A stretch of DNA of 64,000 nt from Janthinobacterium sp. PAMC25594. GTDB taxonomy: Bacteria > Pseudomonadota > Gammaproteobacteria > Burkholderiales > Burkholderiaceae_D. A program made the translations under genes and the position numbers. Every line of letters starts with the position of its first letter. Position 1 is the stretch's first letter. Where the stretch lies: NCBI RefSeq assembly GCF_019443505.1, contig NZ_CP080377.1:1178001-1242000 (forward strand), written 5' to 3'. Under the pieces are notes generated by a model. It worked only from the letters and a program-made list of their open reading frames with translations, was not told the DNA's origin and did no database searches. Below, piece after piece: positions 25,691 through 34,302 of the stretch.

Positions 25691-26826
25691 GAAGGTACTA
25701 CCTCGCTCAAATGAGATGGCACGACCACCTCGGTGGGAAATGGGGGCTGGGCGGCACGCTGCCCAGTACGGAATGCTTTCAGTTGCAGTATGTAGTTGAG
25801 CACCTGTGACACGGCCTGGTACAGCTGCACGGGAATCTGCTGCTGCACCTGGCTGGTGTTGTAGATGGCGCGCGCCAGCGGCGGCAACTCCAGCGTTTCA
25901 ATATCGTGTTCCCTCGCCACTTGCCGGATATACAGCGCCATCTCGTCGACGCCCTTGGCAACGACAAACGGCGCCTCGGCGCGGTCCTGGTCATACTTCA
26001 GTGCAACGGCGTAATGCTCGGGGTTGACGATCACCACGTCGGCGTCGGGCACGGTCTTGCGCACGCTGCGCCGGCCGATCTGCTGCTGCAACTGGCGGAT
26101 GCGCTGGCGCACTTCGGGCCGGCCTTCGCTGCTTTTATGCTCTTCCTTGACGTCCTGCTTGCTCATGCGCTGGCCGCGGGCAAAAAAGAAGGCCTGCGCC
26201 GGCACGTCGATGATGGCGAACAGGATGAAGACGGAAATGAGGGCCATCAGGCCGTCGAGCATCAGGGCCGAGCCATCGAGCATGGCTTGCTGCAGGGGCC
26301 GGTGCTGCAAATCCACGTATTGCACCAGGCTGGAGCGGCTCACATGCACGATCACCATGCCCAGCACGCCGGCCTTGGCGATGGACAAGCCGAATTCAAA
26401 GCCATGCTTGGGCGACACCAGGCGGCCCAGGTTCTTGGCCGGGCTCAGGCGCTCCATCTTCGGCATCCAGTTCTTCGTGCTGATGACCCAGCCGCCGGGG
26501 ATCAGGGAACCGAGCACGACGAACAACGGCACGCAGAACAGCGGCACGATCATCTTGATCAGCAAGCCCACCGAGGTGACGAACGCCATCGACATGGCAT
26601 TGTCGAGCGCGCCCTTGCTGTCGAGCGGCATGAACGCCATGGCGAACAGTCCGCGGAAGGTGTCCAGATAAGAAGGCAGCAGAAACACGAACAGCTTCAT
26701 GCTGATCAGGATGCCCAGCGCCGTCGACAGGTCGCGCGAGCGCACCACCTGCCCTTCCTGGCGCGACTTCTTCAGCTTTTGCTGTGACGCCTTTTCGGTC
26801 TTGTCGCCCGTGCTATTCTCAGCCAT
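25687..26826 (-). CDS. flhB: flagellar export switch protein FlhB with NPEH cleavage site
   Basis: The substrate-specificity switch of flagellar export (379 residues). It has a basic N-terminus (DKTEKASQQKLKKSRQEGQV), four transmembrane segments and a cytosolic C-terminal domain. FlhB proteins normally cleave themselves at NPTH; here the site reads NPEH (VIVNPEHYAVALKYD, near residue 265). The cleaved Asn-Pro bond is preserved while Thr is replaced by Glu. The protein continues ~110 residues past this site with the typical VAKGVDEMALYIRQVAREHD. It overlaps fliR by 8 nt upstream and flhA by 4 nt downstream. Length is normal. Confidence 0.93.
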   Translation of the reverse strand: MAENSTGDKTEKASQQKLKKSRQEGQVVRSRDLSTALGILISMKLFVFLLPSYLDTFRGLFAMAFMPLDSKGALDNAMSMAFVTSVGLLIKMIVPLFCVPLFVVLGSLIPGGWVISTKNWMPKMERLSPAKNLGRLVSPKHGFEFGLSIAKAGVLGMVIVHVSRSSLVQYVDLQHRPLQQAMLDGSALMLDGLMALISVFILFAIIDVPAQAFFFARGQRMSKQDVKEEHKSSEGRPEVRQRIRQLQQQIGRRSVRKTVPDADVVIVNPEHYAVALKYDQDRAEAPFVVAKGVDEMALYIRQVAREHDIETLELPPLARAIYNTSQVQQQIPVQLYQAVSQVLNYILQLKAFRTGQRAAQPPFPTEVVVPSHLSEVVPS

Positions 26827-27616
26827 GCGCCACCCGCATCTGTTCGGCGATCATATCGAGCACGCGATTCGTCATGGCGATGTAGTGCTCGGGAATAAAG
26901 CGCACGATCTGCCCCAGCATCAGCAGGCCGAACACGGTGATCATGGAAAAGCCCAGCGAAAACAGGTTCAGCGACGGCGCCACGCGGTTCAGGAAGCCGA
27001 AGCCCAGCTGCACCACCATGGTGGAAAAGACGATGGGCAAGGCCAGCAGCATGGCGGCGGCGAAGATCCACGCCACGTTGTAGGCCACCGTCTGCAGCAG
27101 CAGCGGGGCATAGCCCTGCCCCACGGGCCAGGCCTTGAAACTGGCGCCGATCACGCCCGTCAGCACCAGATGGCCGTCGATGGCGAAAAACACGATCATG
27201 CACATGATGGTGAGCATCCCCGTGATGACGTCCGACGAGGTGCCGTTGAGCGGATCGTTCATGACGGCCATGGAAAAGCCCACCTGGCTCGACACCAGGT
27301 AGCCGAGCACCGACATCACCGACATGGCGAAGTGGAAGGCCAGGCCCAGGACGAAGCCGATGACGGCCTGCTCCAGGGTGGCGACGATGGCGTGCAGGGA
27401 AAACGGATCGATTTTCAACAAGTCCTGCGAGATGCCCGAGGCCTGCATCACGGGCAGCATCAGGATCGCCAGCACCAGCGACAGCAGGATGCGCACGGTG
27501 ACGGGCACGACGCCGTCGCCGATCACGGGCGAGGCGCTGAGCATGGCCAGGATGCGGCAGAACGGCCACCACACGGCCAGCAGAAACGGCAGCACCTGAT
27601 TGAAAATCTGATCCAT
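26819..27616 (-). CDS. fliR: flagellar export protein FliR
   Basis: A 265-residue integral membrane component of the type III export channel, with about six hydrophobic segments. Family features seen include MLSASPVIGDGVVPVTVRIL near residue 25 and VGFSMAVMNDPLNGTSSDVI near 110. FliP, FliQ and FliR form the helical export pore in the membrane, and FliR contributes the single-copy subunit. It is translationally coupled to flhB by an 8-nt overlap. It starts 12 nt after fliQ ends. Confidence 0.93.
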   Translation of the reverse strand: MDQIFNQVLPFLLAVWWPFCRILAMLSASPVIGDGVVPVTVRILLSLVLAILMLPVMQASGISQDLLKIDPFSLHAIVATLEQAVIGFVLGLAFHFAMSVMSVLGYLVSSQVGFSMAVMNDPLNGTSSDVITGMLTIMCMIVFFAIDGHLVLTGVIGASFKAWPVGQGYAPLLLQTVAYNVAWIFAAAMLLALPIVFSTMVVQLGFGFLNRVAPSLNLFSLGFSMITVFGLLMLGQIVRFIPEHYIAMTNRVLDMIAEQMRVAHG

Positions 27617-27628
27617 GGGCGCGCGGCG

Positions 27629-27901
27629 CTATCCGACCAGGGTGGCCGCGCGCTGAAAAATGGACACGCAATAATCCATCAGGTAACCGGCCATCCAGCG
27701 TCCGGCCAGGATCAGCGCCAACAGGGTGACCAGCAGGCGCGGCAGGAAACTCATGGTCTGTTCATTGATCGAGGTGGCCGCCTGCACCAGCGCGACCAGC
27801 AAGCCCATGAGCAAACCTGGCACGACCAGGATCACCACCAGCAGCATGACGACATGCAACGCTTCGATGATCAGGTCGACGGCGACTTCAGGGGTAAACA
27901 T
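27629..27901 (-). CDS. fliQ: flagellar export protein FliQ
   Basis: A 90-residue protein with two transmembrane helices, of usual family length. The sequence VAVDLIIEALHVVMLLVVIL and the central LVALVQAATSINEQTMSFLP are diagnostic; the latter is the conserved QaxTxIxEqTLxFxPK-like segment. It forms part of the FliPQR pore. It begins 3 nt after the fliP stop. Confidence 0.94.
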   Translation of the reverse strand: MFTPEVAVDLIIEALHVVMLLVVILVVPGLLMGLLVALVQAATSINEQTMSFLPRLLVTLLALILAGRWMAGYLMDYCVSIFQRAATLVG

Positions 27902-27904
27902 CGC

Positions 27905-28675
27905 TCAATAGCCCTGTATGCTGGTAACGAGAGTGTTGACGGTCAGGGTCCAGCCGTCGACCAGCACGAACAGCAGCAGCTTGAACGGCAGCGAAATCAC
28001 CAGCGGCGAGAGCATCATCATGCCCATCGCCATCAGCACGGACGCCACCACCAGATCGATGATGAGGAACGGTATGAACAGCATGCAGCCGATCTGGAAC
28101 GCCGTCTTGAGTTCGGACAAGACAAACGCAGCCAGCTTGACCGTGAAACTGTGGTCTTGCGGGCGCATCGTCGATGGCTCGCCGGCCAGGTGGGCGATCT
28201 GCGCCAGCGCGGCCTTGCTCGTCTGCGCCAGCATGAAGCGCGAAATCGGCACTTCGGCGATCTTCAGCGCTTCCTGCATGCCGATCTGGTCGCGGTCGTA
28301 GGGCACGAACGCCTCCTTCCACACCTGGTCGCCGATGGGGCGCATGACCAGCAAGGTGAGGATCAGGGCGATGCCCGTGACGATACGGTTGGGCAAACCC
28401 TGCTGCAGGCCCAGGGCCTGGCGCAACAGGGACAGCACGATGACGAAGCGGGTAAAGCTGGTCATCATCATGACCATCACGGGCAGCAGCCCGAGCAGGG
28501 TCATGACGACGAGGATCTGCATCTTCACCGACAGGTCGGTCTTCGCGCCCGGCACCACGCCGGACAGCAGGTCCTGCGCGCCGGCGGCGCTGCAGCACAG
28601 CATCAGAACGGGGACAGCCAGCGCGGCAGCCAGCGCGCCGCGGCGCCGGCTCAAACCGGGTACCGCCAGCTTCAT
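27905..28675 (-). CDS. fliP: flagellar export protein FliP
   Basis: The core pore protein of flagellar export (256 residues). It has an N-terminal signal peptide (to about residue 33), then VKMQILVVMTLLGLLPVMVM, the family signature MMTSFTRFVIVLSLLRQALG, and PFLIIDLVVASVLMAMGMMM in the second half. In E. coli the chaperone FliO helps FliP assemble; no fliO is visible between fliN and fliP here, as in other lateral systems. It overlaps the fliN stop by 4 nt. Confidence 0.95.
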   Translation of the reverse strand: MKLAVPGLSRRRGALAAALAVPVLMLCCSAAGAQDLLSGVVPGAKTDLSVKMQILVVMTLLGLLPVMVMMMTSFTRFVIVLSLLRQALGLQQGLPNRIVTGIALILTLLVMRPIGDQVWKEAFVPYDRDQIGMQEALKIAEVPISRFMLAQTSKAALAQIAHLAGEPSTMRPQDHSFTVKLAAFVLSELKTAFQIGCMLFIPFLIIDLVVASVLMAMGMMMLSPLVISLPFKLLLFVLVDGWTLTVNTLVTSIQGY

Positions 28676-29049
28676 GCTGTCATCAGGTCGAGATTGAGGC
28701 CGTCGAGGTCGATGACTTTCAGGCCATAGTTCTCGCCGGCCACCACCACTTCGGCACGGCCGATCGGCGTGCCGTTGACCTTGATCACCAGCGGTTCGCC
28801 GGCCAGCATGTCGAGTTCGATCACGCTTTCCGGGCCGATGGCCATCAGTTCTTCCAGCGAAATGCGGGCCGAGCCCACTTCCAGGGTCAGGGTGACGGGA
28901 ATCTTGCGCATCATCTGCGGAATGTCGCGCCGCGCGCGGGTGCTGGCCACGTCGGACATGTCGCCCTGATCGATGATCATGTCATCGCCCAGGTCTTCCA
29001 GCAGGGTTTCGCTCTGGTTGGTATCGGTGATATTCATATTATTCGACAT
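28672..29049 (-). CDS. fliN: flagellar switch protein FliN
   Basis: A cytosolic C-ring protein of 125 residues from ATG 29049. A TTG at 29055 and an ATG at 29037 are also in frame. The C-terminal SpoA domain (~50-125) shows the FliN pattern: IPVTLTLEVGSARISLEELM, then LDMLAGEPLVIKVNGTPIGR and AEVVVAGENYGLKV. The N-terminus is acidic and rich in Met and Asp. It overlaps the end of fliM by 11 nt and fliP by 4 nt, indicating tight coupling in the operon. Confidence 0.93.
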   Translation of the reverse strand: MSNNMNITDTNQSETLLEDLGDDMIIDQGDMSDVASTRARRDIPQMMRKIPVTLTLEVGSARISLEELMAIGPESVIELDMLAGEPLVIKVNGTPIGRAEVVVAGENYGLKVIDLDGLNLDLMTA

Positions 29050-29917
29050 CTTCAAATGAGGTTAAACAGAGCTTGCCCTTGTGTTCGGAAACAGCCGCGG
29101 TAAATAAACGGGAATCGTCGAGCATGACGTCGGTGCGGCTCAGGCTGACGGGAATCACGTCGCCCACGCGCAGGTCGAACAAGGCGCCCAACTGCACCTG
29201 CTTGCTGACGAGCCGCCCTTCCAGGGTCACTTGCAAACGCGAAGCGAGCGGGCGCACGCTGCCGCGCAGGGCTTTCTTCGCTTGCGCGCGCTCGGGCAGC
29301 AGGCCGCGCAGCACGTCGGCCATCAGGCGCTTGTCCAGCGAGAACCAGAACTGGCCATTCTGCCCCGCCGCGACGTCGCTGAGCGCCACGCTGACGATCC
29401 AGCTGCCGCGCGCCGGATGCACGCCCGACTGCACGGCGACCTCGGCACTGGCGTCGATGTCGCTGCTTTTGCCCACGGTTTGCAGGTTCTTGTGGATGCG
29501 GGCGAACAAGCTGTTCACCAACTGTTGTCCCAGCACCACAGCGAGGCGCTCCTCGGTGGCCGTCACGCGCACCTGCGCCGGATCGGGCAGCACGCCCTTG
29601 GCGCCGGCACTACCGTAGCGATAGTTCAGCACGCTCAAGAGTATCTGCCGTTCGAGCGTAAAGCCCGTCTGACCGGCCGGCGTGGAAAAACTCAGCCAGC
29701 GATTCACGCTGTCCTCGTTTTCCGCGCGCGACAACGTCACGGCGTCGATCTGGAAATTACCCCAGTAGCGACGGCTCATCGGCTGGCGCAGGGCCGCGGC
29801 CAGGTCGTCGCGCAGCTGAGCGCCGAATACATGCAGCAAATGGACAGGACGTCCAAGCAGACAGGAATCGAGGACTTGATGGCGCACAGTTTGATCTGTC
29901 TTGGTAATGATTGTCAT
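29039..29917 (-). CDS. fliM: flagellar switch protein FliM lacking the CheY-binding peptide
   Basis: The C-ring protein that links FliG to FliN, 292 residues compared with about 330 for E. coli FliM. The middle CheC-like domain (~30-210) and the C-terminal SpoA domain (~215-290; LEGRLVSKQVQLGALFDLRV) are present. The N-terminus MTIITKTDQTVRHQVLDSCL lacks the LSQxEIDALL peptide that binds phosphorylated CheY. This matches a lateral LfiM-type switch and suggests that rotation is not reversed by CheY through this contact. It is the first gene of the minus-strand export operon; its promoter must lie in the 551-nt gap upstream. Confidence 0.9.
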   Translation of the reverse strand: MTIITKTDQTVRHQVLDSCLLGRPVHLLHVFGAQLRDDLAAALRQPMSRRYWGNFQIDAVTLSRAENEDSVNRWLSFSTPAGQTGFTLERQILLSVLNYRYGSAGAKGVLPDPAQVRVTATEERLAVVLGQQLVNSLFARIHKNLQTVGKSSDIDASAEVAVQSGVHPARGSWIVSVALSDVAAGQNGQFWFSLDKRLMADVLRGLLPERAQAKKALRGSVRPLASRLQVTLEGRLVSKQVQLGALFDLRVGDVIPVSLSRTDVMLDDSRLFTAAVSEHKGKLCLTSFEDVE

Positions 29918-30468
29918 GTAGTAGTCATGTCGGTATTGCGGTGGCAGAACAAATTATACGGATCGCCCGAAATTAAATACAGCATCATCTTGGCTTTGCC
30001 GACAGGTGCGCAAGCCAACGATTGCGCATCGTATCGCATGCTAGATGACTACGGTGCTGAACAATACATGAAAAAGCCGAATATTGCCATGTATCAATAT
30101 TCCTTGAGCCAATCCTCTCTTTACTTTATAGTTGCCGCGAGGTAAGCTTATAGCGACAAAATATAGATTTGCAGTGCGCCATTCCGCTTACCTGATTCCG
30201 GTTTTTATGGCAGTGTTCAGTTCCTCTTATTGCCACCAGAAGAAACTTTTATCAGATAATTACTAGTTGTCATGGCCATGTAAATCATGTCGGCGTGGGT
30301 TTGCTGAGTTTGTTTGAGTCTGCTTGAGCGGATGGTGTGGCAACTGATAAAACTGATGGGCCTTGCGGATCGGGCCGGGCAGGATGGCATTCACGTGCAC
30401 TTCTGCCGGATTGGCAACACCAGTAATTCTGATTGATACGTCACCGCATATTGAAAGTAGAGGGCAAG
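29918..30468. promoter_or_regulatory. divergent regulatory region between fliM and fliE
   Basis: A 551-nt gap between the two divergent core flagellar operons, more AT-rich than its surroundings. No convincing coding sequence is seen on either strand. In E. coli Flag-2 and Vibrio lateral loci a sigma-54-dependent activator gene, lafK, lies here; there is no trace of one. Near matches to the sigma-54 -24/-12 pattern (for example around 30384) have wrong spacing. The region must hold promoters for both operons, but I cannot place them. Confidence 0.5.
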
Positions 30469-30807
30469 ATGAGCAACGAACTCGCAGGTCTGATCAAGGC
30501 CGATCTGGCAGCACTGAGCAATGACGCGCACGCGCTTGGCGCCAGCATCGCGCCCGCCGCCCAGTTCGGCACGCCGGAACAATCCGGCTTCTCCTTCGCG
30601 CAAAGCATGCAAGACGCCATCGGCAAGGTGAATGGCGACGACCGCATGGCGGCGCAGAAAATGAGCGACGTCGACAGCGGCAAGAGTGACGACATGGTCG
30701 GCGCCATGCTGGCCAGCCAGGAAGCGAGCCTGTCCTTCTCCATGTTGATGCAGGTACGCAACAAGGTCATGGGCGCCGTCGACGAACTCATCAAACTGCC
30801 TCTGTAA
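30469..30807 (+). CDS. fliE: flagellar hook-basal body protein FliE
   Basis: The MS-ring to rod junction protein, 112 residues. Start ATG 30469 has GAGGG just upstream and gives the usual family length. The C-terminal half shows the FliE pattern: SGFSFAQSMQDAIGKVN, then MVGAMLASQEASLSFSMLMQ and RNKVMGAVDELIKLPL, ending as FliE proteins do. It is the first gene of the plus-strand fliEFGHIJ block. It is also among the first substrates of the export apparatus. Confidence 0.92.
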   Translation: MSNELAGLIKADLAALSNDAHALGASIAPAAQFGTPEQSGFSFAQSMQDAIGKVNGDDRMAAQKMSDVDSGKSDDMVGAMLASQEASLSFSMLMQVRNKVMGAVDELIKLPL

Positions 30808-30867
30808 TCTTCACGCCCTGATCCACGCCCAGCCTCCCAGCGAAAGTTACCCCAAGTGATTACCCCC

Positions 30868-32598
30868 ATGAAGTCCGCATTTGCGCGCTGGCGCCTTGGT
30901 GCCCAGCCCGCCATCCCGCCCGCCCTGCTGAAAAACCTGGTTCCCATCGTCGTGCTGGCCATCGGCATCACCGCCATGGTGACCATGTATGCCTGGCGCG
31001 ACCAGGCCAACTACAAGCCGGTGTTTGGCGCGCGCGAAAAAGTGGCCGTGACGGACATGATGGCCACCCTGGACGCCGAGCACATCCCCTACCGTTTGCA
31101 TCCGGACAGCGGCCAGGTGCTGGTGCCCGATGCCATGCTGGGCAAGGTGCGCATGCTGCTCGCCTCGAAAGGCGTGACGGCGCAGCTGCCGGCCGGGCTG
31201 GAGCTGATGGACAAGAATGACCCGCTGGGCGTATCGCAATTCGTGCAGGACGTGCGCTTCCGCCGCGGCCTGGAAGGCGAATTGGCGCAAAGCATCATGA
31301 CGATGGACGCGATCGCTTCGGCGCGCGTCCATCTGTCGATTGCCAAGTCGACCTCGTTTGTCGCCAGCGACGGCGACAAATCGTCGGCCTCCGTGGTGGT
31401 GGCGCTGAAACCGGGCCGCACCTTGGCGCCGGAACAGATCGCCGCCGTCATCAACATGGTGGCCGGCAGCGTCGCCAGCCTGGCGCCTACGCGCGTGAGC
31501 CTGGTCGACCAGGGCGGCAACCTGCTGTCCTCGCACGTCGACCTGACGGACGGCTTCGACGCCTCGGCCGCTGGCAATGAAGGCGCGAAGCGCTTCCAGG
31601 ATGACATCCGCCGCAACGTCACGGGCCTGCTCGGTCCCGTGATCGGCGAAGACAACTTCAAGCTCAGCGTGACGGCCGCCGTGAACAACGACCGTGTGGA
31701 CGAAACGCTGGAAAAATACGGCGAAGCCCCGAAAGTGACCAGCGAAGCGATGCGCGAAGAGCAGGAGCGCAACCGCACCGTGGCCGGCGTTCCCGGCAGC
31801 CTGTCGAACCGTCCGCCAGCGGCGGCCGTGCCGGCACCGGCCGGCGCCAGCGCCGCGCCGGCCGATGGCGCACCGAAAGCGTCCGACGACGGCACTGCGC
31901 GCAAGAACGCCACCACGCGCCAGTACGCGTATGACCGCAGCATCACGCAGATCAAGCGCAGCCGTGGCCGCCTGGAAAAACTCAGCGTGGCCGTCGTGCT
32001 CAACAGCGCCGCCGCACCGAATCCGAAAACCGGCTGGACCCCTGCCGAACTGGGCAATATTGAAAAAATGCTCAACAGCGGCCTGGGCATCAACACACAG
32101 CGCGGCGACAGCCTGAGCCTGACTGCGCTGGCCTTCCCTGCCAAGCCGCCCGTGGCGCAGTGGTGGGAAGAGCGCGATACCGTCGTCGATTTCAGCAGCT
32201 GGCTGCTGTACGCCCTGGGCGCCGTGCTCGGCTACTTCCTGATCCTGCGTCCACTGATGCGCTTGCTGACCACGCGCCTGGCGCCGCCGGCACTGAAACA
32301 GCTCGATCCCGCCCTGGCACTGGGCGGCGGCAGCGCCGCCGGCACGAATGGCGTGGAGGCCGCTGGCGCGCCAGCCCTGGGCGTGAATGGCAGCCCGCTG
32401 GCGCTCGAAAGCGAGGCCAGCGCTGGCAACATGCCGGTCGTGCCGCTGCTGGAAAACTATGATTTGCCGCCACCAGGCTCGGCGGTCGACGTGATGGTCG
32501 ATCACCTGAAAGTGCTGGCTGAAAAAGAACCCGAGCGTGTCGCCGAAGTCGTCAAACAATGGATGCAGAAAAATGGCCGAACTCAACAACAACAATAA
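30868..32598 (+). CDS. fliF: flagellar MS-ring protein FliF
   Basis: The MS-ring subunit in the inner membrane, 576 residues from ATG 30868. A GTG at 30856 is also in frame and neither has a clear ribosome-binding site. Transmembrane segment 1 is at ~23-42 (LVPIVVLAIGITAMVTMYAW) and segment 2 at ~447-465. The ring-building motifs are seen in LLASKGVTAQLPAGLELMDK and FVQDVRFRRGLEGELAQSIM, and IASARVHLSI follows. The C-terminal cytosolic tail (VMVDHLKVLAEKEPERVAEV) binds FliG. Its 3' end overlaps fliG by 26 nt. Confidence 0.94.
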   Translation: MKSAFARWRLGAQPAIPPALLKNLVPIVVLAIGITAMVTMYAWRDQANYKPVFGAREKVAVTDMMATLDAEHIPYRLHPDSGQVLVPDAMLGKVRMLLASKGVTAQLPAGLELMDKNDPLGVSQFVQDVRFRRGLEGELAQSIMTMDAIASARVHLSIAKSTSFVASDGDKSSASVVVALKPGRTLAPEQIAAVINMVAGSVASLAPTRVSLVDQGGNLLSSHVDLTDGFDASAAGNEGAKRFQDDIRRNVTGLLGPVIGEDNFKLSVTAAVNNDRVDETLEKYGEAPKVTSEAMREEQERNRTVAGVPGSLSNRPPAAAVPAPAGASAAPADGAPKASDDGTARKNATTRQYAYDRSITQIKRSRGRLEKLSVAVVLNSAAAPNPKTGWTPAELGNIEKMLNSGLGINTQRGDSLSLTALAFPAKPPVAQWWEERDTVVDFSSWLLYALGAVLGYFLILRPLMRLLTTRLAPPALKQLDPALALGGGSAAGTNGVEAAGAPALGVNGSPLALESEASAGNMPVVPLLENYDLPPPGSAVDVMVDHLKVLAEKEPERVAEVVKQWMQKNGRTQQQQ

Positions 32599-33616
32599 TC
32601 CCTCCGACGGCGCCGAGTACGAAAGCGTCAGCCTGAATCCCGTGGAGCAGGCCGCCATCGTGCTGCTGAGCATAGGCGAGGAACAAGCTGCCAACGTGCT
32701 GCGCTGCCTGTCGCGCGAAGAATTGCTGGAAGTCACGCAAGTGATGTCGCGCATGAGCGGCATCAAGGTCGAATCCGTGAAAACGGCCATGCAGACCTTC
32801 TTCGACGACTACCGCCAGCAAAGCGGCGTGCACGGCGCCTCGCGCAGCTACCTGAAGCGCTCGCTGGACCTGGCGCTGGGCAGCGATATCGCAAATAGCG
32901 TGCTGAACAACATTTACGGCGACGCCATCCGTCCAAAAATGGCGCGCCTGCAGTGGGCCTCGCCAAAATGGCTGGCCGAATACATCGTCAACGAACACGT
33001 GCAGATGCAAGCCGTGTTCCTGGCCTTTTTGCCGCCCGCGCTGGCCGGCCAGATCCTCGACGCCCTGCCCGTCGAAGGCCGCGACCTGGTCTTGCTGAAT
33101 CTGGCGCGCCTGGACGAGATCGACCGCGACCTGCTGGTCGAGCTCGACGAACTGGTGGGCCGCTGCCTGGGCACGCTCGACACGCAAAGCACCAGCGTCG
33201 AAGGCATCCGCCAGGCCGCCGAAATCCTCAACCGCATGCCGGGCAACCGCGCCGCGCTGGTCGAACTGCTGCGCGCGCACGATCCGGACGTGGTCTCGGA
33301 AATCGAACTGAGCATGTACGACTTCCTGATCCTGTCCACGCAAAGCGATGTCACCCTCACGCGCATCCTGGAAGACGTGCCGATGGAACAGTGGGCCATC
33401 GCCCTGAAGGGCGCGGAACCGTCGATCCGCGACGCCGTGCTGAAAACCATGCCGCGCCGCCAGGCACAGAGCTTCGAAGACATGATGCGCCGTTCCGGCC
33501 CCGTGCCACTGTCGCGTATCGAACAGACGCGCCAGGAAATCATGGCCACCGTCAAGGGCCTCGCCGATGCGGGCGAGATCGAAGTGCAACTGTTTGCTGA
33601 AGCGGTGATCGAATGA
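32573..33616 (+). CDS. fliG: flagellar switch protein FliG
   Basis: The rotor protein that receives torque from MotA (347 residues, normal length). The start at 32573 lies within the end of fliF. The N-terminal part binds FliF (VEQAAIVLLSIGEEQAANVL near 20). The C-terminal torque helix region reads DAVLKTMPRRQAQSFEDMMR and carries the charged residues expected for motor contact. It overlaps fliH by 4 nt (ATGA). Confidence 0.94.
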   Translation: MAELNNNNNPSDGAEYESVSLNPVEQAAIVLLSIGEEQAANVLRCLSREELLEVTQVMSRMSGIKVESVKTAMQTFFDDYRQQSGVHGASRSYLKRSLDLALGSDIANSVLNNIYGDAIRPKMARLQWASPKWLAEYIVNEHVQMQAVFLAFLPPALAGQILDALPVEGRDLVLLNLARLDEIDRDLLVELDELVGRCLGTLDTQSTSVEGIRQAAEILNRMPGNRAALVELLRAHDPDVVSEIELSMYDFLILSTQSDVTLTRILEDVPMEQWAIALKGAEPSIRDAVLKTMPRRQAQSFEDMMRRSGPVPLSRIEQTRQEIMATVKGLADAGEIEVQLFAEAVIE

Positions 33617-34302
33617 AACACTTCCGCTCGTATCGTTTCCCGCCCCTGTCGCAATTCATCGCCGCCGGCCAGCGTGCCTCCAACGAGGATACGGATGGCC
33701 AGTGGCAGGCATCCGTCTCGGAAGGTTTCGAGCAGGGCCAGCGCGACGGCTACGAAGTGGGCCTGGTGCAAGGCCAGCAGGACGGCTACGACACCGGACG
33801 CAACGACGGCATGGCGCAGGGCCGCGAAGAAGGCCGCAATGAAACCCTGGTGGCGCTGGACCGCCTGGCGCGCCCCGTCGACGCCATCTTGCGCGACCTG
33901 AAAAAAGTGCGCGCCGATTACCGCGAAGCGCAGCGCAAGGAAGTGGTCGACCTGGTGGCCAAGGTGGCGCGCCAGGTGATCCGCGCGGAACTGGCGCTGC
34001 AGCCGGTGCAATTGCTGGCCCTGGTCGACGAGACCCTGGCCTCGATGCCGCCGACGCGCGAGGAAATCGATGTCTTCCTCAATCCGGAAGAACTCAAACG
34101 CATCAGCGAACTCGATCCGAAGCGCGCCAAGCGCTGGAACCTGATCGCCGACGCGCGCCTCGACGCGGGCGAATGCCGCATCAAGGCCGGCGACAATGAA
34201 GTCGACGCGGGCTGCCACCAGCGCCTGTCGGCCTGCATGGACCAGGTCAGCAGCCATCTGGCGCTGGCCGCCGAGCACGCGGACCAGGGCGCGCCTGCAT
34301 GA
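33613..34302 (+). CDS. fliH: flagellar export ATPase regulator FliH
   Basis: A 229-residue cytosolic stator protein that holds the export ATPase FliI. The N-terminal part has the glycine-spaced repeats typical of FliH: GFEQGQRDGYEVGLVQGQQD, then GYDTGRNDGMAQGREEGRNE (residues ~38-77). These are followed by the predicted coiled coil and the C-terminal FliI-binding domain. It overlaps both fliG and fliI by 4 nt, so the three are translationally coupled. Confidence 0.92.
   Translation: MKHFRSYRFPPLSQFIAAGQRASNEDTDGQWQASVSEGFEQGQRDGYEVGLVQGQQDGYDTGRNDGMAQGREEGRNETLVALDRLARPVDAILRDLKKVRADYREAQRKEVVDLVAKVARQVIRAELALQPVQLLALVDETLASMPPTREEIDVFLNPEELKRISELDPKRAKRWNLIADARLDAGECRIKAGDNEVDAGCHQRLSACMDQVSSHLALAAEHADQGAPA

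Noticed and set aside
26699..28729. A 676-residue plus-strand frame opposite flhB, fliR, fliQ and fliP
   Set aside because: His/Gln/Asp-rich antisense frame spanning four real genes; a composition artefact.
29231..30145. A 304-residue plus-strand frame crossing fliM and the gap to fliE, a candidate for a missing lafK
   Set aside because: Mostly antisense to fliM, with no AAA+ Walker motifs or helix-turn-helix; it is not an activator.
30384..30400. Possible sigma-54 promoter upstream of fliE (TGGCATTCACGTGCA)
   Set aside because: The GG to GC spacing is 9 nt rather than the strict 10; not a valid -24/-12 element.
30847..32790. A 647-residue open frame on the minus strand opposite fliF
   Set aside because: It is a shadow of high-GC codon use in fliF; its translation is rich in His, Arg and Gln and shows no domain.
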